DNA of 64,000 nt from Ostreiculturibacter nitratireducens (GTDB lineage: Bacteria > Pseudomonadota > Alphaproteobacteria > Rhodobacterales > Rhodobacteraceae). The notes under the pieces were generated by a model, which saw only the letters and a program-made list of their open reading frames with translations, was not told the DNA's origin and ran no database searches. The first letter of the stretch is position 1. Each line of letters begins with the position of its first letter. Location: the NCBI RefSeq assembly GCF_032670585.1, contig NZ_JAVQHL010000003.1, positions 372,001 through 436,000 on the forward strand, read 5' to 3'. Below are positions 34,461-42,736 of the stretch, one piece after another. The position numbers and the translations under genes are program-made.

Positions 34461-34527
34461 CCGTTGGTGTTTGGAGCGCCGGTGACTACATCCGGCATGT
34501 ACGCAACCGGTCGAAGGAGGCCAGGGG

Positions 34528-36036
34528 ATGTTCGAAAATCTGTCGGAACGCCTGTCTGGCGTCTTTGAACGGCTGACGAAACAGGGCGCGCTGTCCGAAG
34601 CCGACGTCGCGACCGCGCTGCGCGAAGTTCGCGTGGCGCTTCTGGAGGCGGACGTCTCGCTTCCGGTCGCGCGCGACTTCGTGAAGGCGGTGCAGGACAA
34701 GGCCACCGGCCAGGCGGTGACGAAATCGGTCACGCCGGGCCAGCAGGTCGTCAAGTTCGTGCACGACGCGCTGATCGACGTCCTCAAGGGCGAGGGCGAT
34801 CCCGGCGCGCTGAAGATCGACAACCCGCCCGCGCCGATCCTGATGGTCGGCCTTCAGGGCTCGGGCAAGACCACGACGACGGCGAAGCTCGCCAAGCGCC
34901 TCAAGGACCGGAACGGCAAGCGCGTCCTGATGGCGTCGCTCGACACGAACCGCCCGGCGGCGATGGAGCAGCTGCAGATCCTCGGCACCCAGATCGGGGT
35001 CGACACGCTGCCGATCGTGAAGGGCGAAAGCGCCGTTCAGATCGCCAAGCGGGCCAAGCAGCAGGCGACGCTCGGCGGGTATGACGTCTACATGCTCGAC
35101 ACTGCGGGCCGTCTGCACATCGACGAAGTTCTCATGGACGAGGTCCAGGCCGTCCGCGACGTGGCGAAGCCGCGCGAGACGCTTCTGGTCGTCGACGGCC
35201 TGACCGGTCAGGACGCAGTCAACGTTGCCACCGAATTCGACGGCAAGGTCGGCATCACCGGCGTGGTTCTCACCCGGATGGACGGCGACGGCCGCGGCGG
35301 CGCGGCGCTGTCGATGCGCGCCGTGACCGGCAAGCCGATCCGCTTCGTCGGCCTTGGCGAGAAGATGGACGCGCTCGAAACCTTCGAGCCGGAGCGCATC
35401 GCGGGCCGCATCCTCGGCATGGGCGACATCGTCGCGCTCGTCGAGAAGGCGCAGGCGACGATCGAGGCGGAGCAGGCCGAGCGCATGGCCAAGCGCTTCG
35501 CCAAGGGTCAGTTCAACATGAACGACCTGAAGATGCAGCTCGATCAGATGCTGAAGATGGGCGGCATGGAAGGCATCATGGGAATGATGCCCGGCATGGC
35601 GAAGATGTCGCGCCAGGCGCAGGATGCGGGCCTCGACGACACGATGCTGAGGCGCCAGATCGCGCTCATCAATTCCATGACCAAGAAGGAACGCGCCAAC
35701 CCCGACCTGATGCAGGCCAGCCGCAAGAAGCGGGTGGCTGCGGGCGCGGGGCTCGAGGTGTCCGAACTGAACAAGCTTCTGAAGATGCACCGTCAGATGG
35801 CGGACATGATGAAGAAGATGGGCAAGGGCGGCATGCTCAAGCAGGCGATGAAGGGCATGTTCGGCAAGGGCGGCATGCCCGACCCGTCGAAGATGGACCC
35901 GCGCGAACTGGAAGAAGCCGCGAAGGCGATGCAGGGGAAACTCCCCGGCGGCCTCGGCGGCCTCGGACGCGCCCCCGGCGGGCTTAACCTTCCCGGCGGG
36001 CTGTCGGGACTTGGCGGCTTCGGGAAGAAAAAGTGA
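34528..36036 (+). CDS. ffh: Signal recognition particle protein Ffh
   Basis: The 502-residue GTPase binds signal sequences and 4.5S RNA and delivers ribosomes to FtsY. N domain about 1-90; G domain about 95-295 with GLQGSGKTTTTAKLA, LDTAGRLHID and TRMDGDGRGGAAL; Met-rich M domain about 320-445. A low-complexity Gly/Leu/Pro tail (about 465-502) extends it beyond the usual length. AGGAGG precedes the ATG. Its stop overlaps the GTG of the GNAT gene, so at least the next two genes are coupled. Confidence 0.97.
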   Translation: MFENLSERLSGVFERLTKQGALSEADVATALREVRVALLEADVSLPVARDFVKAVQDKATGQAVTKSVTPGQQVVKFVHDALIDVLKGEGDPGALKIDNPPAPILMVGLQGSGKTTTTAKLAKRLKDRNGKRVLMASLDTNRPAAMEQLQILGTQIGVDTLPIVKGESAVQIAKRAKQQATLGGYDVYMLDTAGRLHIDEVLMDEVQAVRDVAKPRETLLVVDGLTGQDAVNVATEFDGKVGITGVVLTRMDGDGRGGAALSMRAVTGKPIRFVGLGEKMDALETFEPERIAGRILGMGDIVALVEKAQATIEAEQAERMAKRFAKGQFNMNDLKMQLDQMLKMGGMEGIMGMMPGMAKMSRQAQDAGLDDTMLRRQIALINSMTKKERANPDLMQASRKKRVAAGAGLEVSELNKLLKMHRQMADMMKKMGKGGMLKQAMKGMFGKGGMPDPSKMDPRELEEAAKAMQGKLPGGLGGLGRAPGGLNLPGGLSGLGGFGKKK

Positions 36037-36554
36037 CCCTGCCGTTCGACATCCCCGTTCTGGAAACGGAACGCCTGCGGCTGCGCGGCCCCGCCGAAAG
36101 CGACCTTGCGGCGATCCGGGCCTTCGGCCAGAGCGAGCGGACGAAATTCATCGGCGGCAAGACCGACGAATTCGGCGCGTGGCGCATCCTCGCGGCCGGG
36201 ATCGGTCATTGGGCGCTGCGCGGCTACGGCTTGTGGTCCGTTGACCGAAAGGCCGACGAAACCTTCGTCGGCCGCGTCGGAGTGATCTATCCAGCCGGCT
36301 GGCCGGAACCTGAACTCGCCTGGCACCTCTTCGACGGCTTCGAAGGCAAGGGCTATGCCCACGAGGCGGCGCTGGCCGCGAGGGCCCATGCGTCGCAGGC
36401 TTGGGGAATGGGGCCGCTCATCAGCCTCGTTCACGAGGACAACGACCGATCGAACGCGCTGGCCCGGCGCCTCGGCGCCACGATCGAGCGCACCGAGGAT
36501 CACGACGGCCAGAATATTCACGTCTACCGCCACCCGGAACCGGAGGCCGTCTGA
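36033..36554 (+). CDS. GNAT-family N-acetyltransferase (RimJ/RimL-like)
   Basis: The 173-residue product has the GNAT start LETERLRLRGPAESDLAAI and the acetyl-CoA region with FEGKGYAHEAALAARAHA, followed by VHEDNDRSNALARRLGA. It resembles enzymes that acetylate protein N-termini or small amines. It starts at GTG 36033, overlapping the ffh stop by four bases, and its own stop overlaps the next ATG (TGATG). The substrate is unknown. Confidence 0.9.
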   Translation: MTLPFDIPVLETERLRLRGPAESDLAAIRAFGQSERTKFIGGKTDEFGAWRILAAGIGHWALRGYGLWSVDRKADETFVGRVGVIYPAGWPEPELAWHLFDGFEGKGYAHEAALAARAHASQAWGMGPLISLVHEDNDRSNALARRLGATIERTEDHDGQNIHVYRHPEPEAV

Positions 36555-36850
36555 TGACCGACGCCGTCGCCCTCGCCGCGAACCTGTTGAAGGAGCATCG
36601 CGCCTCGATCGACCGGCTCGACGCGATCCTGGTCTACACGCTCGCCGAACGGTTCAAGCACACGAAGGCCGTGGGAAAGCTGAAGGCCGAATACGCCCTG
36701 CCCCCTTCGGACCCGGCGCGGGAGGCCCACCAGATCGCGCGGCTCGAGCGGCTGGCCGAAGAGGCCGACCTCGACCCCGAATTCGCCAAGAAATTCCTGA
36801 ACTTCGTCATTTCCGAAGTGATCAGGCACCACGAGAAACTGCAGAAATGA
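36554..36850 (+). CDS. Chorismate mutase, AroQ type
   Basis: The 98-residue all-helical product matches monofunctional AroQ chorismate mutases: LLKEHRASIDRLDAILVYTL with the first catalytic Arg, KAVGKLKAEYALP with Arg/Lys ligands, and FLNFVISEVIRHHEKL. It converts chorismate to prephenate on the route to Phe and Tyr. It overlaps the GNAT gene by one base and precedes rpsP by 40 bases. This ffh-to-rpsP arrangement is typical of Rhodobacteraceae. Confidence 0.92.
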   Translation: MTDAVALAANLLKEHRASIDRLDAILVYTLAERFKHTKAVGKLKAEYALPPSDPAREAHQIARLERLAEEADLDPEFAKKFLNFVISEVIRHHEKLQK

Positions 36851-36890
36851 CCGGCCCCGGCCGGAAACAGCCAAACCAAGGAGAACCGAC

Positions 36891-37256
36891 ATGGCTATGA
36901 AGATCCGCCTCGCCCGTGGGGGCTCGAAGAAGCGCCCGCACTACTCGATCGTCGCGACCGACTCGCGCATGCCGCGCGACGGCCGCTTCCTCGAGAAGCT
37001 CGGCACCTACAACCCGCTCCTGCCGAAAGACAGCGAAGAGCGCGTCAAGATGAACATGGAGCGTGTGCAGCACTGGCTCGACCGCGGCGCGCAGCCGACC
37101 GACCGGATCGCCCGCTTCCTCGAAGCCGCTGGCGTCAAGGCGAAGACCGAGCGCAAGAACATGAAGAAGGCCGAGCCGGGCGCGAAGGCGAAGAAGCGCG
37201 CCGAGGAAAAGGCCGCCAAGGCCGCCGCGCCCACGGAAGAGGCTTCGGCCGAATAA
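36891..37256 (+). CDS. rpsP: Ribosomal protein S16
   Basis: The 121-residue product has the S16 core (about 1-80: IRLARGGSKKRPHYSIVATD and LGTYNPLLP) plus a Lys/Ala-rich tail of about 40 residues common in alphaproteobacteria. It is a 30S assembly protein. AAGGAG precedes the ATG. A terminator follows before rimM, so rimM may need its own promoter or partial read-through. Confidence 0.97.
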   Translation: MAMKIRLARGGSKKRPHYSIVATDSRMPRDGRFLEKLGTYNPLLPKDSEERVKMNMERVQHWLDRGAQPTDRIARFLEAAGVKAKTERKNMKKAEPGAKAKKRAEEKAAKAAAPTEEASAE

Positions 37257-37282
37257 GGCCGGATACCACTTCGGAACCATAG

Positions 37283-37309
37283 GGCCGGGCGGCGCTTCGC
37301 CCGGCCTTT
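37283..37309 (+). terminator. Hairpin between rpsP and rimM
   Basis: A perfect 9-bp stem (GGCCGGGCG / CGCCCGGCC) with a 6-base loop is followed by TTT. The short T run suggests attenuation, which would keep rpsP expression above that of rimM and trmD. Confidence 0.75.
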
Positions 37310-37327
37310 CCTTGGGGGGAACGCCTG

Positions 37328-37843
37328 ATGAGCGGGACTGACCGTATCTGCGTCGGCGCCATAGCCGGGGCCTTCGGGGTCCGCGGCGAGGTCCGGCTGA
37401 AAAGCTTCTGCTCCGAACCCGACGCGATCGCGGACTACGCGCCGCTGTGCACCGAGGACGGAAAGCGGAGCTTCACGGTGAAGATCACCCGCGCGGTTCC
37501 GGGCGGGCTCGCCGCGCGTCTCGGCGGGGTCCGGACGCGCGAGGAGGCCGAGGCGCTGCGCGGCGTGGCGCTCTACGCCGACCGTTCGAAGCTGCCGAGC
37601 CTTCCGGACGACGAATTCTATCACGCGGACCTGATCGGGCTCGAAGTGCTCGACACCGGGGGCGCGCGACTGGGGAAAGTCACCGCGATCTACAACCACG
37701 GCGCCGGCGACATCCTCGAGGTCCAGGGACCCGGGCGGAAGGCTGCCTTACTTCTGCCATTCACCAAAGCTATCGTGCCGACGGTCGATCTTGCAGCGGG
37801 GCGGATCATCGCCGATCCGCCAGAGGAGGAAACCCAGGCATGA
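37328..37843 (+). CDS. rimM: 16S rRNA processing protein RimM
   Basis: The 171-residue product has the RimM N-terminal beta-barrel (about 8-90: CVGAIAGAFGVRGEVRLKSF) and a PRC-barrel (about 98-168: DEFYHADLIGLEVLDTGGA and LLLPFTKAIVPTVDL). It helps mature the 30S head by binding S19. GGGGGG lies eight bases before the ATG. Its stop overlaps the following ATG by four bases. Confidence 0.96.
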   Translation: MSGTDRICVGAIAGAFGVRGEVRLKSFCSEPDAIADYAPLCTEDGKRSFTVKITRAVPGGLAARLGGVRTREEAEALRGVALYADRSKLPSLPDDEFYHADLIGLEVLDTGGARLGKVTAIYNHGAGDILEVQGPGRKAALLLPFTKAIVPTVDLAAGRIIADPPEEETQA

Positions 37844-38271
37844 GCCCACGAATGGCGCTGTTCTCTCTCACGGCGGCGCTTCTTTATTTCGGCCCATTCC
37901 TTTCCGGACTGACCGGCGCGCCCATGACGTCGGCTCTCATCTTCCTCGCCGTCTACCTTCTTTGGGTCGTGCTTCTGCGGCCCCGCAGCTGGGCAAGGAC
38001 AGAGACGCAGGGAGCGCCAACCATACTGGCGGCCTATCTGGGCGGGCTGACCATGTTCCAGATGGTCCTGATCTTCGTTCTGTTCTCGCTCGGCCGGGGG
38101 CTTGGCACGCTGCTCGGCGGGGTCATCGCGCTGCCGCTCATCCTGCCGATCGTTCTCTCGGCCTTCGCGATACCGCTGGGGTTGATGGTGCGCGAGCCCC
38201 AGACCGGCGACGCGGAAGCGGAAGAAGCGGACCAGCACCGCGGCACGACGGGTGGCGCGGAAGCGGAATGA
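37840..38271 (+). CDS. Small multi-pass membrane protein, function unknown
   Basis: The 143-residue product has four probable membrane helices (about 5-20, 28-45, 62-85, 92-117) and an acidic, Glu-rich tail. I do not recognise a family with confidence. It is coupled to rimM (ATGA) and to the next gene (ATGA), so it lies inside the ribosome-biogenesis operon. Confidence 0.8.
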   Translation: MSPRMALFSLTAALLYFGPFLSGLTGAPMTSALIFLAVYLLWVVLLRPRSWARTETQGAPTILAAYLGGLTMFQMVLIFVLFSLGRGLGTLLGGVIALPLILPIVLSAFAIPLGLMVREPQTGDAEAEEADQHRGTTGGAEAE

Positions 38272-38975
38272 TCCGCATCCTCGTCCATCCCGGCTTCCAC
38301 AAGACCGGGACGACTTCCCTGCAACGCATGCTTCAGGCGAACCACGACCGGCTGGGGCCGGGCATTCACGTGGCGCTCAGGGAGGACATGACGGCCGTCG
38401 CCGAAACCGCGCGGGCCTATTCGGTCCGGCAGGACCCGGTGGAACTGGCTCTCTTCCGGGGCCTGCTCGCGGCCTTCTTGGCCAAGCTTCGCCTCCAAGA
38501 TGGGGAAACGCTGATCCTGTCATCCGAGGACCTTTGCGGCCACATGCCGGGGCGGCGGGGCGTCACGTCCTACGCCGCCGCGCCGGAGCTGATGCGCTGC
38601 CTCGCGGAGGTCGCGGAGGAACTGATCGGGGATCCGTTGCGGCTCGAATTCCTGTTCACGACCCGCGCGCCCCGGGACTGGCTCGAAAGCCTGCACGGAC
38701 ATCTGGCCGACCGCGGCGCCATCGCAGCGGACCTCGGAGACTTCAGTGCGTCCGTTGCCGGGGCGGAAGCGCTCGGCGATATCGTGGATGCGGTGGCAGA
38801 AGCCGTGGCGCCCTGGCCGGTGCACCGGGCACCGCTGGAGCGATCGGCGGCAAGGCCCTTCGGCCCCCTCGCGCCCGTGCTGGACCTCCTCGGCCTCGAC
38901 GACGATGCAAGGAAGCGTCTGGTGGAGCTGCCGCCTGCGAATTCGCGCGACCGGACGCGGCGCCCCCCGTCCTGA
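38268..38975 (+). CDS. Sulfotransferase-like protein inserted in the rimM-trmD operon
   Basis: The 235-residue product starts ILVHPGFHKTGTTSLQRML, a P-loop-like 5'-phosphosulfate motif (HKTGTTS) typical of bacterial sulfotransferase-fold proteins. FLFTTRAPRDWLESLHGHLA could supply the 3'-phosphate contact. It has no signal peptide. It overlaps the membrane-protein gene by four bases and ends 103 bases before trmD. The acceptor is unknown, and some members of this fold may not be sulfotransferases. Confidence 0.77.
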   Translation: MIRILVHPGFHKTGTTSLQRMLQANHDRLGPGIHVALREDMTAVAETARAYSVRQDPVELALFRGLLAAFLAKLRLQDGETLILSSEDLCGHMPGRRGVTSYAAAPELMRCLAEVAEELIGDPLRLEFLFTTRAPRDWLESLHGHLADRGAIAADLGDFSASVAGAEALGDIVDAVAEAVAPWPVHRAPLERSAARPFGPLAPVLDLLGLDDDARKRLVELPPANSRDRTRRPPS

Positions 38976-39078
38976 CCGCCACTCCGATCCGGGCGCGCTT
39001 GACCTTCGGCGCATTTCCGGCGAGGCAGGTCGGGTTTCGCAGGGGCGGCCGCGCCGCCCGGCAGGGGATCGTTGCACC

Positions 39079-39912
39079 ATGACAGAGAAGCCCGCGAAGT
39101 CGCATGGACGGCTGTCCGTTTCCGCCTCGCTCAAGCCGCGCGAGCTTATGACGCCGGCGCCGCGGCTCAGGGGCGCATGGACGGCGCGGATCATCACGCT
39201 CTTTCCGGAGGCATTCCCCGGCCCCCTGGGCCTGTCACTGACCGGCAAGGCGCTTCATGAAGGGCTCTGGGCGCTGGAGACGATTGACCTGAGGACCTTC
39301 GGCGAAGGCAAGCACCGCAACGTGGACGACAACCCGGCGGGCGGCGGCGCAGGCATGGTGCTGCGCGCCGACGTCGTGGGCCGAGCCTTCGACGAGGCCG
39401 CGATCGGCACGCCGATCGACCGCGCACGCTGGCCGGTCATCTACCTCTCCCCCCGCGGCAAGCCCTTCGACCAGGCCATGGCCCGACGGTTGTCACAGGC
39501 CGAGGGGATGACGCTTCTCTGCGGACGGTTCGAGGGCGTCGACCAGCGCGTGCTGGATCATTACGCGGTCGAAGAGGTCTCTCTCGGGGACTTCGTCCTG
39601 ACGGGCGGAGAGATCGCGGCAATGGCCTTGATCGACGCGACCGTTCGCCTTATACCCCGCGTGCTCGGGAATCAGGCGTCCACCGAGGAGGAATCCTTTT
39701 CGGACGGGCTTCTTGAACACCCGCAGTACACTAGGCCCACCGTCTGGCAAGGCCGCGAGATACCGGAGGTTCTTCTGTCCGGTCATCACGCGAAGATAGC
39801 CGGCTGGCGGAAAGCCGAAGCCGAGAGGCTTACAAAGGAACGACGACCTGACCTCTGGCGGGCGTTCCGTGCCAAGCACGGAACGGACCCGGAAGAAGAC
39901 CAAGAGCTCTGA
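39079..39912 (+). CDS. trmD: tRNA (guanine-37-N1) methyltransferase
   Basis: The 277-residue SPOUT methyltransferase makes m1G37 and prevents +1 frameshifting. It has IITLFPEAFPGPLGLSLTGKA, the knot region LLCGRFEGVDQRVLDHY and EVSLGDFVLTGGEIAAM, and a C-terminal tRNA-binding domain with QYTRPTVWQGREIPEVLLSG. About 30 residues precede the usual start; this N-terminal extension is seen in relatives, and ATG 39148 is a shorter alternative. It lies just before rplS. Confidence 0.96.
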   Translation: MTEKPAKSHGRLSVSASLKPRELMTPAPRLRGAWTARIITLFPEAFPGPLGLSLTGKALHEGLWALETIDLRTFGEGKHRNVDDNPAGGGAGMVLRADVVGRAFDEAAIGTPIDRARWPVIYLSPRGKPFDQAMARRLSQAEGMTLLCGRFEGVDQRVLDHYAVEEVSLGDFVLTGGEIAAMALIDATVRLIPRVLGNQASTEEESFSDGLLEHPQYTRPTVWQGREIPEVLLSGHHAKIAGWRKAEAERLTKERRPDLWRAFRAKHGTDPEEDQEL

Positions 39913-39963
39913 GGTGTCACCCATCTTCGCGGAATAACCGCGAGCAGAGGAAAGGACTACGCG

Positions 39964-40347
39964 ATGGACATTATCGCGAAACTCGAAGCCGAGCAGATCG
40001 CCGCTCTCGGCAAGTCGATCCCCGACTTCAAGGCGGGCGACACGATCCGTGTCGGCTACAAGGTGACGGAAGGCACGCGCTCGCGCGTCCAGAACTACGA
40101 AGGCGTCTGCATTTCCCGCAAGGGCGGCAACACGCTGTCGGCTTCGTTCACCGTCCGCAAGATTTCCTTCGGCGAAGGCGTGGAGCGTGTGTTCCCGCTT
40201 TACTCGACCAACATCGACTCGATCGAGGTCGTCCGTCGCGGCCGCGTCCGTCGGGCCAAGCTGTACTACCTGCGCTCCCGCCGCGGCAAGTCGGCCCGGA
40301 TCGCCGAGGTCACCAACTACAAGCCCAAAGCTGGCGCTGAAGCCTGA
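39964..40347 (+). CDS. rplS: Ribosomal protein L19
   Basis: The 127-residue 50S protein sits at the subunit interface. Family blocks are FKAGDTIRVGYKVTEGTRSR, NYEGVCISRKGG, SFTVRKISFGEGVERVFPLY and RRAKLYYLRSRRGKSARI. AAAGGA precedes the ATG. It is followed by rpmE after 11 bases. Confidence 0.98.
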   Translation: MDIIAKLEAEQIAALGKSIPDFKAGDTIRVGYKVTEGTRSRVQNYEGVCISRKGGNTLSASFTVRKISFGEGVERVFPLYSTNIDSIEVVRRGRVRRAKLYYLRSRRGKSARIAEVTNYKPKAGAEA

Positions 40348-40358
40348 GGAGCCGGATC

Positions 40359-40580
40359 ATGAAAAAAGATACCCATCCCGACTACCACATGATCGACGTC
40401 AAGATGACGGACGGCACCGTGTTCCAGGTTCGTTCGACCTGGGGCAAGGAAGGCGACCGGATGGCGCTCGACATCGACCCGACGTCTCACCCGGCCTGGA
40501 CCGGTGGCTCGCAGAAGCTGATGGACACCGGCGGCCGCGTGTCGAAGTTCAAGAACAAGTACGCCGGCCTCGGTTTCTGA
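40359..40580 (+). CDS. rpmE: Ribosomal protein L31, zinc-independent form
   Basis: The 73-residue product has DYHMIDVKMTDGTVFQVRST and HPAWTGGSQKLMDTGGRV. There is no cysteine at all, so it is the zinc-free (C-minus) form of L31. GAGGAG lies nine bases before the ATG. It closes the rimM-trmD-rplS-rpmE unit ahead of a strong terminator. Confidence 0.96.
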   Translation: MKKDTHPDYHMIDVKMTDGTVFQVRSTWGKEGDRMALDIDPTSHPAWTGGSQKLMDTGGRVSKFKNKYAGLGF

Positions 40581-40623
40581 GGTTTCGGCCCTTCCCTCCG
40601 GAAGGTCTGCTTTATAGCGTCAG

Positions 40624-40650
40624 GGCGCGCCGGGAACGGCGCGCCTTTTT
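40624..40650 (+). terminator. Terminator after rpmE
   Basis: A perfect 8-bp stem (GGCGCGCC / GGCGCGCC) with a 6-base loop is followed by five T. Confidence 0.93.
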
Positions 40651-40698
40651 CGAATCCCCGGGGCTGGGGCCGGGGAGCAAGGATACGGGGACGAACGC

Positions 40699-41508
40699 TT
40701 GGCGCATATCATCGTCGTGGGGAACGAGAAGGGCGGGTCCGGAAAGTCGACGACCTGCATGCATGTGGCGACGGCGCTTCTGCGCATGGGGCACCGCGTC
40801 GGCGCCCTCGACCTCGACCTGCGGCAGCGCAGCTTCGGCCGCTACATCGAGAACCGCCAGGCAGAAGTTGTCCGGGAGGGGCTCGAGCTTCCCATGCCCG
40901 ACTACCGCGAACTGCCCGAGGTCGATCCGGCCACGCTCAGCCCGGGCGAGAACGCGCAGGACCACCGCATCTCGGCGGCGGTGGCGGAACTCGATGCCGT
41001 ATGCGACTTCATCGTGATCGATTGCCCCGGGTCGCATACCCGGCTCTCCCAGGTTGCCCATTCGCTTGCCGACACGCTCATCACGCCGCTGAACGACAGC
41101 TTCATCGACTTCGACCTCCTGGCGCGGATCAATCCCGACACGGGCCGGGTCACCGGGCCGTCGATCTATGCCGAGATGGTCTGGAACGCGCGCCAGCTCC
41201 GGGCGCGGGCGGGGCTGAAGCCGATCGACTGGATCGTGCTTCGCAACCGCCTCGGCGCGCAGCAGATGCATAACAAGAAGAAGGTGGGTCAGGCGCTTTC
41301 GGAACTGTCCCGCCGGATCGGGTTCCGCGTCGCGCCCGGCTTTTCCGAGCGCGTGATCTTCCGGGAACTGTTCCCGCGCGGCCTCACGCTGCTCGATCTG
41401 CGCGATGTCGGGGTGGGGAACCTCAACATCTCGAACATCGCCGCGCGCCAGGAAGTCCGTGACCTCTTGAAGGAACTGAACCTTCCGGGCGTGCGGGTGG
41501 ATTTTTAG
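40699..41508 (+). CDS. mipZ: Division-plane positioning ATPase MipZ
   Basis: The 269-residue ParA/MinD-type ATPase forms a gradient from the poles and inhibits FtsZ away from midcell. It has the deviant Walker A NEKGGSGKSTTCMH, ALDLDLRQRSFGRYIENR, and Walker B DFIVIDCPGS, plus the MipZ-specific FREFPRGLTLLD-like block (RELFPRGLTLLD). Translation starts at TTG 40699 with GGGG eight bases upstream; no ATG lies near. It has its own transcription unit after the rpmE terminator and overlaps the tail of a small convergent gene by four bases. Confidence 0.94.
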   Translation: MAHIIVVGNEKGGSGKSTTCMHVATALLRMGHRVGALDLDLRQRSFGRYIENRQAEVVREGLELPMPDYRELPEVDPATLSPGENAQDHRISAAVAELDAVCDFIVIDCPGSHTRLSQVAHSLADTLITPLNDSFIDFDLLARINPDTGRVTGPSIYAEMVWNARQLRARAGLKPIDWIVLRNRLGAQQMHNKKKVGQALSELSRRIGFRVAPGFSERVIFRELFPRGLTLLDLRDVGVGNLNISNIAARQEVRDLLKELNLPGVRVDF

Positions 41509-41681
41509 GCCGCCTTGCGGGAGCTGAAGACGCTTCTGCGCCCTGCGTTGGCCGCGCGCGTCAGCGGCCCACAGGCCAGCACCGCGACGGTATCGAGACG
41601 CCGGGCGAAGGGATCGCTCGGGTGAAGCTCCACATCCCCGCGACGGCCAAGAATACCGAAGAATTTTGCTGCGAGTTTCAT
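41505..41681 (-). CDS. Small basic protein of unknown function
   Basis: The 58-residue product (MKLAAKFFGILGRRGDVELH at the start) is basic and has no membrane helix or named domain. GGAGGG lies seven bases before ATG 41681, which supports it as a real gene. Its stop overlaps the mipZ stop tail-to-tail by four bases. Confidence 0.6.
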   Translation of the reverse strand: MKLAAKFFGILGRRGDVELHPSDPFARRLDTVAVLACGPLTRAANAGRRSVFSSRKAA

Positions 41682-42051
41682 CGGATTGCCCTCCAATATG
41701 TCCGCTCCGTTGTAATGACGTTCGCCAATACGAAGGGCCAAACTATGGCAGACAGCGGGCGATGCCGTGCCGATGTCGCGCGGCCGGTCGACAGACCGTT
41801 TTGACAGCTGCGACAATCGCGGGGCGGGTCACGGCCGTGGAATCCGGCGCCGCGGCCCGGTCCCGCCGGGCGGCTTCTTCCTGTCGCTGACAAGTCCGGG
41901 TTGCCCCGAATTCGGGCAACCGCGGTTTCCGGACCGGCGAGTCCGGAGCGCGGGGGGATAATCTTTTGCGAGAATCCCCACCGCGTGATAACCAGATGTA
42001 ACAAAAGAGTTTTGCGTTGGATGTGTGTTATCGATCTTGGGAGGATAAGCT
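41682..42051. other. 370-base gene-free region with two tandem hairpins
   Basis: No supported gene lies here. It holds two adjacent perfect hairpins on the plus strand: GGTTGCCC/GGGCAACC with loop CGAATTC (41899-41921), and TCCGGAC/GTCCGGA with loop CGGCGA (41928-41947). Neither has a T run. Further right the DNA becomes AT-richer (about 41985-42040), as expected for the promoter of the secreted-protein gene, but I cannot place -35 and -10 elements with confidence. Confidence 0.5.
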
Positions 42052-42486
42052 GTGAAGAAAAACTCCGTCTTTTCGTTGGTGTCCGTTGCCGCATTCGGCG
42101 CCGTGGCCGCTCTGGCATCGCCGGGTTTCGCCCAGGACAGCAGCTTCAACCTTGAGCTCAACACGGCCCGCGAAGTGAACGGCGGCTGCAGACTGACCTA
42201 CGTGGCCACCAACAACATGGGCGTCGAACTGGAGGCGGCCTCCTACGAAGTCGCCGTGTTCGACAAGGACGGGGCGGTGTCCCGGCTTCTCATCCTCGAA
42301 TTCGGCAAGCTGCCGGTGAACAAGACCAAGGTCGTGCAGTTCGACCTCGCTGAGGATTCCTGCGGCAACATCTCCCGCCTGCTGGTGAACAGCGTTGCGG
42401 AATGTTCGACGGCGGGCGGAGCCCAGGAGGGCTGCATGGAAGCGCTTGCGACGTCCTCGCGCACGGATATCGCGTTCGGGCTCTGA
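42052..42486 (+). CDS. Secreted protein of unknown function
   Basis: The 144-residue product has a signal peptide (about 1-28, ending SPGFA) and a mature domain with four Cys (in NGGCRLTY, DSCGNIS, AECST and EGCME) that may form two disulfides. The pattern LTYVATNNMGVELEAASYE looks like a beta-sandwich of a conserved rhodobacterial periplasmic family; I do not know its function. It starts at GTG 42052 with GGGAGGA eight bases upstream. It is monocistronic. Confidence 0.78.
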   Translation: MKKNSVFSLVSVAAFGAVAALASPGFAQDSSFNLELNTAREVNGGCRLTYVATNNMGVELEAASYEVAVFDKDGAVSRLLILEFGKLPVNKTKVVQFDLAEDSCGNISRLLVNSVAECSTAGGAQEGCMEALATSSRTDIAFGL

Positions 42487-42521
42487 GCGGGCCCGACTGG
42501 AATACAGCCTCGGGAAATGGC

Positions 42522-42543
42522 GGTCCGACACGTCGGACCCTTT
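42522..42543 (+). terminator. Terminator-like hairpin after the secreted protein gene
   Basis: GGTCCGA / TCGGACC forms a 7-bp stem around CACG and is followed by CTTT. It sits between the secreted-protein gene and the convergent tRNA-Arg gene and may serve both. Confidence 0.6.
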
Positions 42544-42577
42544 CGGGCTATCCGCATTCCGTTCGATGAGAGGGGAA

Positions 42578-42654
42578 TGGCGCGCCCGAAGAGATTCGAA
42601 CTCCTGACCCCCAGATTCGTAGTCTGGTGCTCTATCCAGCTGAGCTACGGGCGC
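42578..42654 (-). tRNA. tRNA-Arg (anticodon ACG)
   Basis: The minus strand folds as a full cloverleaf of 77 bases. The acceptor stem is GCGCCCG/CGGGCGC, the D arm contains AGCTCAGCTGGATAGAGC, the anticodon stem is CCAGA/TCTGG around CTACGAA (anticodon ACG, normally edited to ICG), the T arm contains GTTCGAATC, and CCA is encoded at the 3' end. Confidence 0.96.
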
Positions 42655-42736
42655 GTGGGGCGGCATTTAGCCCCCGTGGCGGGGCAATGCAAGGGCGAAA
42701 ACGAAATACTTTCGAACCCGACGTTGCTTTGCCCGC

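Noticed and set aside
34304..34527. 4.5S SRP RNA next to ffh
   Set aside because: The conserved GGAA-tetraloop/GCAGC asymmetric loop region is not present in the gap; only a nested GC hairpin is seen.
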